A stretch of DNA of 64,000 nucleotides, from positions 1 through 64,000 of the forward strand of contig JAZRWI010000020.1 of NCBI GenBank assembly GCA_045599645.1. Direction: 5' to 3'. The DNA is from RUG334 sp045599645 (GTDB lineage: Bacteria > Muiribacteriota > Ozemobacteria > Ozemobacterales > Ozemobacteraceae). The notes under the pieces are model-generated. The model was not told where the DNA came from. It made no database searches and saw only the letters and a list, made by a program, of their open reading frames with translations. The position numbers and the translations under genes are program-made. Below, in pieces: positions 1 through 7,857 of the stretch. The first letter of the stretch is position 1. The number at the start of each line of letters is the position of its first letter.

Positions 1-311
1 CGCTATTCTCATATTTCCTGGCTGTTGCTTTCTTTTCTACGACTCCGAATTGGAATTTTGTGTTTTCCTTAGACAACTGTCTTGGAATAGAAAGATAACA
101 ATTTCTTACTTTTGGTTTTTCATATGTGCTGGCATACTTCACGATATCGTCCATATAGCTTGCCAGGATGTTTTCCTGTATTTTGTGGACTTCTCCAAAG
201 TTAAGAGTGTCTATATTGTGAAAAAAAAGTATCAATATCTCTTTATAATATTTTGTATTAAGTCTCTCAGCAACGCTCTATATGTGTTTCTTTTTCAAAT
301 AGAACATTGTT
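1..311. other. Left edge, no gene recognised
   Basis: An open frame at 50-352 on the plus strand has no recognisable domain, low-complexity aromatic composition and overlaps the antitoxin gene, so I do not call it. The segment at about 256-303 is a diverged copy of the sequence found just downstream of the fic gene and in the fossil near 1.06 kb (shared core CTATATG, then TTTCTTTTTCAAA). Nothing else is seen. Confidence 0.5.
256..303 (+). repeat. Module-boundary repeat, copy 1 (diverged)
   Basis: Starts at ATTAAG and shares about 40 positions with the start of the sequence at 1064-1112 and 2296-2343, in the same orientation. The other two copies directly follow a fic stop codon; here no fic sequence remains to the left. 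It may be the scar of a lost module. Confidence 0.6.
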
Positions 312-590
312 TCAACCATAAACAACCTTTAAAGACAAGCCCAGACTTTTAATGATTTTGAAAATTGTCGCAAAAGAAGGATTACCATCCTTAGAAAGTG
401 ATTTATATAGGCTTTCACGACCAACGCCTATTTCTGCAGCCAGTTTCGTCATTCCCTCGGAACGTGCCAAAGCTCCTAAAACATTTATTATATCTTCCGG
501 ATTACCGTCTTCAAAAGCTGCCTGCAAATATAATAAAGCGTCATCTCTAGTTTTTATATTATCAGCCATATCATACTTAGTTAATCTCAT
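312..590 (-). CDS. Antitoxin of a HigBA-like toxin-antitoxin pair (addiction-module antidote, HTH)
   Basis: A 92-aa DNA-binding antitoxin expected to neutralise the adjacent RelE-fold toxin and repress their shared promoter. A Cro/C1-type helix-turn-helix is visible at about residues 48-66 (MTKLAAEIGVGRESLYKSL), followed by the family-typical GNPSFATIFKIIKSLGL segment that ends the protein. The start is the ATG giving MRLTKYDM; a longer reading frame begins 23 codons earlier but runs deep inside the toxin gene. With this start the antitoxin overlaps the toxin 3' end by 14 nt, which is usual for translationally coupled pairs with the toxin first. The pair matches the families annotated as addiction module killer protein and probable addiction module antidote protein. 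Family call confident; activity untested. Confidence 0.88.
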   Translation of the reverse strand: MRLTKYDMADNIKTRDDALLYLQAAFEDGNPEDIINVLGALARSEGMTKLAAEIGVGRESLYKSLSKDGNPSFATIFKIIKSLGLSLKVVYG

Positions 591-882
591 TTTTAATCTC
601 CTTAGCAAGCAGTTTTGCCTTAACAATATCTGACTTCTGTGTGGTCTTATTACCGCCACATAACAAAATCACAACAGTATTTCCTTTCTTTATCAAATAA
701 ACCCGATAGCCTGGGCCATAATTTATTCTTAGCTCCGAAACACCTTCACCAACAGGCGTTACATCACCAAAATTATTATTTTGCAATCTAGAAAGCCTAA
801 TATCTATAACAACCTTGGCTTTTCTATCTTTTAGTGAATAAAACCAGTTTTCAAACACATCTGTCTTAAGAATCTCTATCAT
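577..882 (-). CDS. RelE/HigB-superfamily toxin (addiction-module killer protein)
   Basis: A 101-aa small basic protein of the RelE/ParE superfamily, in the subgroup annotated as addiction module killer protein. The subgroup signature YRVYLIKKGNTVVILLCGGNKTTQ is visible split over residues 59-81 (YRVYL, then LLCGGNK, then TQKSDI), as is the N-terminal FENWFYSLKDRKAKVVI helix region. Relatives are ribosome-dependent mRNA endonucleases or gyrase inhibitors; which applies cannot be told from sequence. First gene of a two-gene operon with the antitoxin. The ATG lies only four bases past the -10 hexamer of an excellent promoter, so there is no room for a ribosome-binding site and the transcript is probably leaderless. 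Confidence 0.88.
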   Translation of the reverse strand: MIEILKTDVFENWFYSLKDRKAKVVIDIRLSRLQNNNFGDVTPVGEGVSELRINYGPGYRVYLIKKGNTVVILLCGGNKTTQKSDIVKAKLLAKEIKNEIN

Positions 883-886
883 ATTT

Positions 887-915
887 ATTGTATCTTAAAA
901 GATACACCTCGTCAA
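887..915 (-). promoter_or_regulatory. Promoter-operator of the toxin-antitoxin operon
   Basis: On the minus strand TTGACG (910-915) and TACAAT (887-892) are separated by exactly 17 bases. The spacer and -10 contain an inverted repeat, TGTATCTT and AAGATACA (889-896 and 899-906), an obvious operator for the HTH antitoxin or the complex. The -10 hexamer ends four bases before the toxin ATG. Confidence 0.85.
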
Positions 916-1026
916 TATGCTAAAATTAGATTCCAACAAGTTAAATTTGGATTCTTAAACAGCTGTCTAAGGGGTGGTAATAATAAAATAAATAAAAAGC
1001 TGTTTCTCAATATTTATTTTAACAAA

Positions 1027-1335
1027 TAAACACACCAGCCGCAACCAGAGGTATTCCAGATATTAAGCCCCTCAGCAATACTCTATATGCGTTTCTTTTT
1101 CAAAAGAACAGAAATCAAGCCTCTTACTCATCTAATAAATATGCCGATAACGGCAAAAATATTAGATGGGGTCGCAGTATGAAGACTCGTTATGATGAAA
1201 AAGGTTATTTGATAAGTCTCAAATCTGGGAAGATAATACGCAAGATAATACGTAAGATATTGTTGGTAATGATATTATATGTTATACTAAAAGCTAGAGA
1301 GGTAAAGGATAATGAGTTACAAACCACCATTTAGC
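1027..1335 (+). pseudogene. Fossil of a second fic/ATPase module
   Basis: Bases 1027-1066 encode a frame ending TSRNQRYSRY and a stop, identical in its last ten residues to the C-terminus of the intact Fic protein at 2298. Downstream the DNA follows the intact fic-ATPase junction, reaching the ATGCCGATAACGGC segment at 1141 that precedes the intact ATPase. It then jumps at about 1176 to a sequence encoding MKTRYDEKGYL, matching residues near the C-terminus of the intact ATPase (MKPRYDENGYL). So a fic-ATPase module once stood here and lost most of both genes by internal deletion. A short frame from 1179 remains open to 1333 but is only a remnant. Confidence 0.8.
1034..1172 (+). repeat. Module-boundary repeat, copy 2
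   Basis: About 139 bp nearly identical to 2262-2400, covering the last codons of fic, the intergenic segment with CTATATG and TTTCTTTTTCAAAA, and the ATGCCGATAACGGC element. Differences are scattered substitutions only. Confidence 0.85.
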
Positions 1336-2298
1336 ATTACCAATAAAATATTAAATCTTATTGCTTCTATTTCTGAAAAAATTGGCAGAATAGAAACAGT
1401 AAATTTGTTAAATTCAAAACCTCATCTCAGAAAGAATAACAGAATAAAATCCGTTCACGCTTCGCTTAAAATTGAAGCCAATTCTCTTTCATTAGACAAT
1501 GTCAGGGATATTCTGAATGGCAAGACTGTTCTTGGTCCACAAAAAGAAATTATAGAAGTCAAAAACGCTTTTGCAGCCTATGATTTACTAGAAAAATCAA
1601 ATCCTTATTCCATAAAAGCCTTAAATAAAATACATGGAATCATGACCAGAGGATTATTGGCAGAATCAGGCGCATTCAGAAAAGGCAACGAGGGAGTATT
1701 CAGCAATGGAAAATGTATTTTCATGGCACCACCGCCAGAATTTGTGCCCAATCTTATTGAAGAACTGTTTGCCTGGATGAAATCAAATAAAAAAGACCTA
1801 CATCAGCTTATTATGGCAAGCGTATTCCACTATGAGTTTGTTTTTATACACCCATTTGCAGATGGCAACGGAAGAATGGCAAGATATTGGCAAACCCTGC
1901 TGTTATCACAATGGAAACCTATTTTCAAATACATTCCTATTGAAAGCCAGATAGAAAAATTTCAGGAAGAATACTACAAAGCTATTTCTGTCTGTCATAA
2001 AAACGGAAATTCAACAATATTCATTGAATTTATTCTAACCCGGATAGATCGCATACTGAATGAAATCATCAGTCAATCAGCTAATGAAAGCAATCTTTCT
2101 GAATATGTAAAAAAGCTGATTTCTGTAATGGAGCCAGAAATACCTTATACAGCCGAAAGATTACTGGAATTATTAAACCTGAAATCGAAAGAAGCTCTGC
2201 GGCGCAACTATCTAAAACCAGCAATAAAATCAAAACTTGTCAGAATGGAATTTCCCGACAAACCCACCAGCCGAAACCAGCGGTATTCCAGATATTAA
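1312..2298 (+). CDS. fic: Fic family protein (AMPylating Fido domain plus C-terminal winged helix)
   Basis: A 328-aa Fic/Fido protein. The complete active-site motif HPFADGNGRMAR is at residues 180-191; its His is the catalytic base and the GNGR loop binds the phosphates of ATP, so AMP transfer to a target hydroxyl is the expected activity. An N-terminal inhibitory-helix motif of the (S/T)xxxE(G/N) type appears at 51-57 as SLKIEAN, with Ala where Gly or Asn is usual, suggesting an autoinhibited class II enzyme. The C-terminal 70 residues look like a winged-helix domain. The ATG is preceded by AGAGG and AAAGG. It lies directly upstream of a DUF4143 ATPase, and the same pairing is preserved in the fossil at 1.03-1.3 kb, so the two travel together. 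The target is unknown. Confidence 0.92.
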   Translation: MSYKPPFSITNKILNLIASISEKIGRIETVNLLNSKPHLRKNNRIKSVHASLKIEANSLSLDNVRDILNGKTVLGPQKEIIEVKNAFAAYDLLEKSNPYSIKALNKIHGIMTRGLLAESGAFRKGNEGVFSNGKCIFMAPPPEFVPNLIEELFAWMKSNKKDLHQLIMASVFHYEFVFIHPFADGNGRMARYWQTLLLSQWKPIFKYIPIESQIEKFQEEYYKAISVCHKNGNSTIFIEFILTRIDRILNEIISQSANESNLSEYVKKLISVMEPEIPYTAERLLELLNLKSKEALRRNYLKPAIKSKLVRMEFPDKPTSRNQRYSRY

Positions 2299-2400
2299 GC
2301 CCCTCAGCAATACTCTATATGCATTTCTTTTTCAAAAAAACAGAAACCAAGCCTCTTGCTCATCTAATAAATATGCCGATAACGGCAAAAATATTAGATG
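2262..2400 (+). repeat. Module-boundary repeat, copy 3, ending in a duplicated ATGCCGATAACGGC box
   Basis: Intact copy spanning the fic C-terminus and the fic-ATPase junction. A 30-bp box beginning ATGCCGATAACGGC and ending ATTAGATG is present at about 2371-2400 and again at 2446-2475, giving two direct repeats in front of the ATPase; it also occurs at 1141-1170. The box contains TGCCG and CGGCA as a 5-bp inverted repeat around ATAA, so it may be a protein-binding site or a small hairpin. Confidence 0.8.
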
Positions 2401-2482
2401 CAAAACTTGCGTATTTTCATAAAGCGAATATACTTATATTATAAATATGCCGATAACGGCAAAAATATTAGATGGGGCTGCT

Positions 2483-3784
2483 ATGGAAATAAAAAGAGAT
2501 GAATATCTTAACAGACTCATTGTCAGGAAACACAATGGCTTTATTAAGATTATTACCGGAATCCGAAGAAGCGGTAAATCCTATCTGTTGAATACCCTGT
2601 TTTATAACCACTTAGTTGCAGAAAATACAGCCCCAAATCATATTATAAAATTTGCTTTTGATTCCGCAGGAGATTTAATAAGAATTGGCGAAAACCCAAT
2701 CATTCTTGATAATGAAAAAGAAAACAGCAAGGTAGATCCGTCAAAGTTCATCAATTGGTTAACGCCGCAGATAAATGAAGAAGGAATGTATTATTTATTA
2801 CTGGATGAGGTTCAGAAACTCGGTGCTTTTGAATCGGTAATCAATGGTTTCCTAAGAAAAAATAATGTCGATGTTTATGTAACAGGTAGTAATTCAAAGT
2901 TTTTATCTAAAGACATATTAACTGAGTTTGAAGGCCGGGGAGATGAAGTTCATGTGCTTCCATTATCTTTCTCTGAATATTATGCTTTTAAACAGGGAGA
3001 TAAAAGCGAAGCCTATGATGATTACTCTGTTTATGGAGGACTTCCGGCAGTAGCCCTTATGGCCACAGAAGAGCAAAAAACAAATTATCTGATTTCCCAA
3101 ATGAAGAATGTATATTTGAAAGACATCATTATGAGATATTCTGTGCAGGATGAAACCGCGCTAGGAGAAGTAATAGACGTAATTGCATCAGGAATTTCCA
3201 CACTGACTAATCCAAGAAAAATAGCAAGCACAATGAATTCTGTTCATGGAACAAGCACTTGTGAAGCCACTGTTGATCGATATATTGGATATGCAGAAGA
3301 GGCTTTTATGCTTACTCGTGTAAAAAGATACAATGTCAAAGGAAGAAAATATATAGGCACGCCTTACAAAATATATTTTGAGGATATTGGACTTCGGAAT
3401 GCCCGTTTGTCATTTAGGCAGATTGAAGAAACCCATATCATGGAAAACATAATCTATAATGAACTTCGATACAGAGGTTACCTGGTAGATGTTGGAACAG
3501 TAGAATCAAGAGAAAAAGACATAACAGGAAAAGAAATCCGAGTTCAGAGAGAAATAGATTTTATCGCTTCCATGGGAAGCAAAAAGTATTATATTCAATC
3601 AGCATACGCTATCCCTGCTCAGGAAAAGTATAAACAGGAAACAATGGGATTCGAGCATATAACCGATTCTTTCAAAAAAATCATCATAGTCGAAAAGAGC
3701 ATGAAGCCTCGTTATGACGAAAACGGTTATTTGATGATGGGCATAAAGGAATTCCTGCTTAACCCAGACAGCTTACTTGCCTGA
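2483..3784 (+). CDS. AAA ATPase with DUF4143 domain (AAA_14 type)
   Basis: A 433-aa ATPase of the large AAA_14/DUF4143 family common in anaerobe accessory regions. Walker A is GIRRSGKS near residue 30, Walker B is YYLLLDEVQ, and the sensor strand is VTGSNSKFL. The C-terminal DUF4143 half carries the EIDFIA motif that resembles a PD-(D/E)XK nuclease core. I start at 2483 (MEIKRDEYLN), the usual N-terminus of this family; an in-frame ATG at 2447 adds 12 residues encoded by the repeated ATGCCGATAACGGC box and is less likely. A GGGG tract lies just upstream of the chosen ATG. Biological role in the family is unsettled; its place beside fic and toxin-antitoxin genes suggests a defence or stability function, which is inference. 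Confidence 0.85.
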   Translation: MEIKRDEYLNRLIVRKHNGFIKIITGIRRSGKSYLLNTLFYNHLVAENTAPNHIIKFAFDSAGDLIRIGENPIILDNEKENSKVDPSKFINWLTPQINEEGMYYLLLDEVQKLGAFESVINGFLRKNNVDVYVTGSNSKFLSKDILTEFEGRGDEVHVLPLSFSEYYAFKQGDKSEAYDDYSVYGGLPAVALMATEEQKTNYLISQMKNVYLKDIIMRYSVQDETALGEVIDVIASGISTLTNPRKIASTMNSVHGTSTCEATVDRYIGYAEEAFMLTRVKRYNVKGRKYIGTPYKIYFEDIGLRNARLSFRQIEETHIMENIIYNELRYRGYLVDVGTVESREKDITGKEIRVQREIDFIASMGSKKYYIQSAYAIPAQEKYKQETMGFEHITDSFKKIIIVEKSMKPRYDENGYLMMGIKEFLLNPDSLLA

Positions 3785-3874
3785 TAGACACAACCCCAAG
3801 TATAAAAAAGCAATAATCTGCACAAAGCATTTCGCAAAAATATAAGACGAATTACATGAAAACTTTTTATAGAT

Positions 3875-5083
3875 TTATGCTTCTTTGTTTTCAGTGCCTA
3901 ATAACCAGTCTAAAGCATTTATCTGCTTAATGCCATTATGGGAAGTAACAGGTTTTATATCCATCGTAAGCAAAAATTTGGCATTATGGTTCTTTATTGA
4001 GTTCAGAGGTGCCAATTCACGCTTAAGGGTATCTTCATCTTTTACAGTATAAGCTACCTGATAAAATTCTGTTTCGCATCCTTTGGTTGCAACAAAATCA
4101 ACTTCAACTTTTCCATATTTGCCGACAAAAACCTGATAGCCCCTTCTTAGAAGCTCCAGATAAACTATATTTTCTAGAATATGACCATCATCTACATTTT
4201 TATTACCTAACAGGAAATATCTTAACCCTATATCTGCAACGTAATATTTATCACCATTCTGAAGATACTGACTTCCTTTAATATCGTATCTGCCAGCTTT
4301 ATATAGAATAAAACTTTCGCATAAGGCTGAAATATAACTTTCCACAGTATTTATCGTAATTTTACTACCTAGGGAAGTCATTGTATCGGCTATTCTCTTC
4401 ATCGACGTAACATTACCGATATTATCGAACATAAATTTAATTACGCTTTGAAACATTTGAATATCAGGGAATTTACGTCTTCCAATGACATCTTTAATTA
4501 TTATAGAATTAAAAATACCATCAAGATATTGTCTTATGTCCCTTTCCTTTTTCAACTCCAAGGCATACGGGAAAGAGCTTTCTGTAATATACTTCACATA
4601 TAATCTTTCCAGATTGTAATTTCCTTTAAAGCAACTGACATATTCTTTAAAAGATAATGGCAGCATTTTTATCTCGACATATCTTCCAGACAAAAGAGTG
4701 GCAAATTCACCAGAAAGCAGAAAAGCATTGGAACCAGTTACGTAAACATCACAATTTTTCTTTATGAACAGGCTGTTTACAGCCTTTTGAAACTCAGGTA
4801 TAAGTTGAATTTCATCAAGGAAAATATAGTTCATTTTTCCACGAACCAGTTTTTGGGTAATCAGTTTATATAACTGCTTATAATCATCTATTTCAGAATA
4901 TTCAATATCTTCCAGATTGATAGAAATAATCTGCTCTGGTTTTACACCGGTTTTCAATAGATAATTCTGATAAAGTTCAAATAAAGTAGACTTACCACAG
5001 CGTCTTATACCTGTTATTATCTTTATTAACTGCTTATCCTTAAAATCAATCAGCTCAGATATATATAAATTTCTTTCAATCAT
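3875..5083 (-). CDS. AAA ATPase with DUF4143 domain, second paralogue
   Basis: A 402-aa relative of the neighbouring convergent ATPase. Walker A GIRRCGKST is at about residues 25-33, Walker B is MNYIFLDEIQ, sensor strand YVTGSNAFLLSG, and the C-terminal part has the KVEVDFVATKG motif typical of the DUF4143 nuclease-like fold. N-terminus MIERNLYISEL is canonical, supporting the ATG at 5083. The two ATPases point towards each other with a 90-bp gap and are clearly diverged (different motif residues throughout), so this is not a recent duplication. Probably monocistronic. Confidence 0.87.
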   Translation of the reverse strand: MIERNLYISELIDFKDKQLIKIITGIRRCGKSTLFELYQNYLLKTGVKPEQIISINLEDIEYSEIDDYKQLYKLITQKLVRGKMNYIFLDEIQLIPEFQKAVNSLFIKKNCDVYVTGSNAFLLSGEFATLLSGRYVEIKMLPLSFKEYVSCFKGNYNLERLYVKYITESSFPYALELKKERDIRQYLDGIFNSIIIKDVIGRRKFPDIQMFQSVIKFMFDNIGNVTSMKRIADTMTSLGSKITINTVESYISALCESFILYKAGRYDIKGSQYLQNGDKYYVADIGLRYFLLGNKNVDDGHILENIVYLELLRRGYQVFVGKYGKVEVDFVATKGCETEFYQVAYTVKDEDTLKRELAPLNSIKNHNAKFLLTMDIKPVTSHNGIKQINALDWLLGTENKEA

Positions 5084-5185
5084 ATTGAAACCTTTTTAAC
5101 ATTATTGCGTTTTCTTTCAATCTGTTTGAAATAAATTATAACAATTTTTACAATAAGACACAATGTTTAGTTCATACAACTTATT

Positions 5186-5305
5186 TGAAAATTTGGAAGA
5201 TACATCGACATAAGAGCGTTCAAAACTGTCTTTTGCTATTTCTATAGCTAAGTCACGAACAGTCCTGTCAGGTAAACATTCAATAGTTCCAATACTGGCT
5301 GTTTG
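5186..5305 (-). pseudogene. Fragment of a paralogue of the 339-aa gene at 6667-7686
   Basis: About 120 bp match the middle of the unknown gene at 6.7-7.7 kb, in the same orientation. The minus strand reads ECLPDRTVRDLAIEIAKDSFERSY, against DCLPNRTVRDLAIEIAKDRFEDSY in the intact protein. Both flanks are unrelated sequence, so only an internal piece survives. Spelled in two parts: ECLPDRTVRDLA then IEIAKDSFERSY. Confidence 0.85.
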
Positions 5306-5489
5306 TCCTAAAATTCGGCCTGTTTGGCTGTTTATCCGCTCTCATCCTGTTATCCGTTGCAACAATCAGCAAACCTTCGTAAAGTACAAGCCTAGTCTGG
5401 TAAACCACAGACTCACTAATACCGAGGCTAAAAATCCCGGCTGCCAGCTATCAGCCGAGAAAGAACAGCCGCTAACATCATGGTGTTCT
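5306..5489. repeat. Mosaic dispersed repeat
   Basis: Contains TCCTGTTATCCGTTGC (5344-5359), GGTAAACCACAGAC, then TACCGAGGCTAAAAATCCCG and a CTATCAGCCGAGAAAG module. These modules recur in various orders at 7.86-8.1, 9.72-9.89, 16.57-16.62 and 21.64-21.78 kb. It abuts the hicB stop codon. Confidence 0.8.
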
Positions 5490-5921
5490 TCAGAATTTTT
5501 TTTGAGAAAGATTGAATTCTTTTTTTAATGCCTCTTGAAGAATGTAAGAAAAGTTTACGTTTTTTTCTATAGCCATAGCATTTAACCAGGCCGGTAAAGT
5601 GACTGTCCTGTTTACGGAGCGATTTACGGAGGCCATTCTAATTGTGGGCATATATACATCAATAAGGACGGCTTTTTCATTTTTTCCAGTTTTAATATTC
5701 TTTAAAGAAGTTGGAGTGGGAATATCATCATTATCTTCTTCCATTCCAAGTAAAACAATGCCTAAGCATTCTCTGGCCGACTTTAAGGCATCTATTTCAT
5801 TTTTACCTTCAGTAACACAATCAGGCAAATCAGGAAATGTTATAGATATTCCATTTTCATCATTATAGTTAAATATTGCTGGATAATAGTATCGTTCAAG
5901 AGGTTTATTTTGCATATTCAA
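5490..5921 (-). CDS. hicB: HicB-family antitoxin
   Basis: A 143-aa antitoxin. The N-terminal part (residues 11-70, with FPDLPDCVTEGKNEIDAL) is the partly degraded RNase H-like HicB fold that masks the HicA active site; the C-terminal part (about 103-136, RTVTLPAWLNAMAIEKNVNF) is a ribbon-helix-helix-like DNA-binding domain. It follows hicA by eight bases on the minus strand, the usual toxin-first order, so the two are co-transcribed. MNMQNKP offers two close start codons (residues 1 and 3). Distinct in sequence from the second HicB at 8.9 kb. Confidence 0.9.
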   Translation of the reverse strand: MNMQNKPLERYYYPAIFNYNDENGISITFPDLPDCVTEGKNEIDALKSARECLGIVLLGMEEDNDDIPTPTSLKNIKTGKNEKAVLIDVYMPTIRMASVNRSVNRTVTLPAWLNAMAIEKNVNFSYILQEALKKEFNLSQKKF

Positions 5922-5929
5922 TACCTTTC

Positions 5930-6127
5930 TTACAGAAGTTTCAATCCAGACTGCTTTTCCATAGATTTAATCGTAGTCATACAATAATCTTTACAAGGGT
6001 GCTTAACAGTAACTCTACCAACTTTGGTAGGATGTTTGTATTGATGATGGCTACCGTTTACACAAACAAGATACCATCCATCTTTTTCTAATTTTCGTAT
6101 AACTTCTTTTGATGAAATAGTTGGCAT
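5930..6127 (-). CDS. hicA: HicA toxin (mRNA interferase)
   Basis: A 65-aa HicA-type double-stranded-RNA-binding-fold toxin, expected to cut or block mRNA when freed from HicB. The family core is clear: KEVIRKLEKDGWYLVCVNGSHH, with the catalytic His in GSHHQYKHP and VTVKHPCKD further on; spelled in parts, EVIRKLEKDGW then VNGSHHQYKHP. I choose the ATG giving MPTISSKEV, which has GGAAG seven bases upstream; the longer frame would use a TTG six codons earlier. Upstream lies a CAGCCGCTAACAGCC repeat rather than an obvious promoter. Confidence 0.9.
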   Translation of the reverse strand: MPTISSKEVIRKLEKDGWYLVCVNGSHHQYKHPTKVGRVTVKHPCKDYCMTTIKSMEKQSGLKLL

Positions 6128-6340
6128 TGAATTACTTCCATTCAAGAAATAACAAATACTTTTATATGTGTCAAGAATTCTGAAAATTTAACAGCCGCTA
6201 ACAGCCATCGGCTACCAGTTATCAGCCGAGAAAGCAGAGCAGTCTGAAGTCATTAGTCGAAAGCCAGATATTGGAAATCCTATGTCTATTTTAATAACAG
6301 CACAGCCCATAATAATCATCTTGGATTAGCTGTGCAATAT
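6128..6340. repeat. Dispersed CAGCCG/AAAGCCAG repeat segment
   Basis: Carries AACAGCCGCTAACAGCC, a CAGTTATCAGCCGAGAAAGC module and TCGAAAGCCAGA, shared with 8.06-8.1 kb and in part with 11.36-11.46 kb. No gene seen. It lies between the hicA start and the ATPase fragment. Confidence 0.65.
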
Positions 6341-6428
6341 TACAGCGCCTTATACCAGTGATTATCTTTATTAAATCACTGGTATAAAAATCTCTTATAG
6401 GTGCAATATATTTTTCTCGTTTAATCAT
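6341..6428 (-). pseudogene. 5' fragment of an AAA_14/DUF4143 ATPase
   Basis: The minus strand encodes MIKREKYIAPIRDFYTSDL followed by IKIITGIRRC, the N-terminus and the start of the Walker A loop of a DUF4143 ATPase. Homology stops at GIRRC, before the GKS/T lysine, so the product cannot bind ATP. An open frame joins 33 unrelated N-terminal codons and a short unrelated tail, but I regard it as debris of a third ATPase in this island. Confidence 0.8.
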
Positions 6429-6448
6429 TGTTTTTCTAAAATCAAAAT

Positions 6449-6525
6449 CTACTGGACAATATAATAAACAATCAAAAAATTGTCCAGTAGTATTGGACGA
6501 TTTACAATATTCTGCAAAATTGTCC
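6449..6525. repeat. TGGACA/TGTCCA inverted repeats upstream of the ATPase fragment
   Basis: CTACTGGACAAT (6449-6460) and ATTGTCCAGTAG (6479-6490) form a perfect 12-bp inverted repeat with an 18-base spacer. Two more half-sites, TTGGACG and TTGTCCA, follow within 35 bases. This looks like an operator region or hairpin left from the lost ATPase gene. Confidence 0.6.
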
Positions 6526-6666
6526 ATTATTTCTTAACTAAGACTTTCCCAGACTTGTGATTAGAAGGATGCGACCCAAAAGTAGATTTAAGTGCTATTA
6601 ACAAAAGTCGGGGTAGTTTACCAACAAGTGTTAACAATAGGTGATGACTGAACTGGAGCAGTATCC
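6526..6666. other. Gap without recognised feature
   Basis: Non-coding sequence between the inverted repeats and the stop codon of the 339-aa gene. I see no hairpin followed by a T-run and no copy of the dispersed repeats. Confidence 0.4.
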
Positions 6667-7686
6667 TTAAATCTGAGATTTTTTACATTCATTATATTCA
6701 TCAACTAAGTCTTTGCCAGGAATAAATTTGTGCTTTTTTACAGCTTCTTCGTATATTTCTAGCCAAAAATTTGTCTTTTCGCCAAAGAATCGATGGAAAA
6801 AAGAAATATTCCAGAATAATTGATGATATTTTGAGTCAATTTTATTGTCTACGTTTTTAAGGAAATAAGTCGCCCCGGTTTTTCCCTCATAGTTTTTCAT
6901 ATACAAACCTAGAATCATTATCAGTAATCTTTCTTTTCTATAAGAAATTCTAAAATCCCGATTTGTAAATTTGGAAGAAATATTACAATAAGAGTCTTCA
7001 AACCTATCTTTTGCTATTTCTATAGCTAAGTCACGAACTGTCCTGTTAGGTAAACAATCAATAAAGATGCCAACCATTACATCGCTTGTTGTATCTATAT
7101 CAACGTAAGTGTTTGTAACCAAATCAATCATTGATGTTAAAACTTCTTTTGAATAACCATTTATGAAATACTTTCTTAACACATTTTCCAAAAAAGAAGA
7201 CTGTGAAATTCCAACAGCACTGAAAGGGGTATCAGTAGGGAAAATATAGAAACCACAAGCCAGACAGAGTCTTCTGTATATTTCTTTATAAAGGTCAACC
7301 GCCAAATAATAATTTTCATCAGAAATAGTAATCTTATCTAATTCCTTAATGAATCTCTTTACTTCGAATCTCCATTTAGAACGCTTGGTACGCGTTACCA
7401 CCCTGTTTGGAGCAATATATAAATCATTATCAACCAAATCGAAAAAATAAGATAATTCACTTTGCAATTCCGAAAATGGAATAGCATCTTTCTTTCCTGC
7501 ATTAGATTTGATTTTTATTTTTTCATTAGGATTAGATTTTAAAATCTCTTCTAATCTAGAATCAAAATTATCTCCATCTGCTTCTTTTTTATTTTTGGGA
7601 AGCATTTTGTAAAGATCGGAAGCAATATATTCCAATTGTTCTCTGGTAGCTTGTTTTATTTTGTCTCTGAATTCCTGTATTTTCAT
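6667..7686 (-). CDS. Unknown 339-aa protein, island-associated
   Basis: I do not recognise this family. The protein is soluble-looking, Lys/Glu/Ile-rich, with a charged N-terminal 70 residues (MKIQEFRDKIKQATREQLEYI start, then a KKEADGDNFDSRLEE linker) and a mainly helical remainder. There is no signal peptide, no membrane span and no nucleotide-binding motif. The ATG has AAAGG eight bases upstream. A fragment of a close paralogue lies at 5186-5305, so the gene is multicopy in the island, which together with the toxin-antitoxin neighbours suggests a defence or mobile cargo gene. Its best-conserved stretch between the two copies is CLPNRTVRDLAIEIAKD. Function not assigned. Confidence 0.75.
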   Translation of the reverse strand: MKIQEFRDKIKQATREQLEYIASDLYKMLPKNKKEADGDNFDSRLEEILKSNPNEKIKIKSNAGKKDAIPFSELQSELSYFFDLVDNDLYIAPNRVVTRTKRSKWRFEVKRFIKELDKITISDENYYLAVDLYKEIYRRLCLACGFYIFPTDTPFSAVGISQSSFLENVLRKYFINGYSKEVLTSMIDLVTNTYVDIDTTSDVMVGIFIDCLPNRTVRDLAIEIAKDRFEDSYCNISSKFTNRDFRISYRKERLLIMILGLYMKNYEGKTGATYFLKNVDNKIDSKYHQLFWNISFFHRFFGEKTNFWLEIYEEAVKKHKFIPGKDLVDEYNECKKSQI

Positions 7687-7857
7687 TCGTGAAACCTTTT
7701 TCTTATATTTCTGCCTAGTTGGCTATATGCATATATACTAGCATGCTTTTTGATAATTGTAGCAATAAATCAAAGTTTTTATAAAAAAAATAGAATGCAC
7801 GTCAACCTTTTTACAAGCTAGAAAGAGAAGTGTGATTTTATCTGAAGTTATATGCCA

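Noticed and set aside
50..352. Plus-strand 100-codon frame at the left edge
   Set aside because: No homology-like features, overlaps the antitoxin gene and contains a fragment of the module-boundary repeat.
2447..2482. Start of the ATPase at 2447
   Set aside because: The extra 12 residues are encoded by a repeated box also present where no ATPase follows; the family N-terminus begins at 2483.
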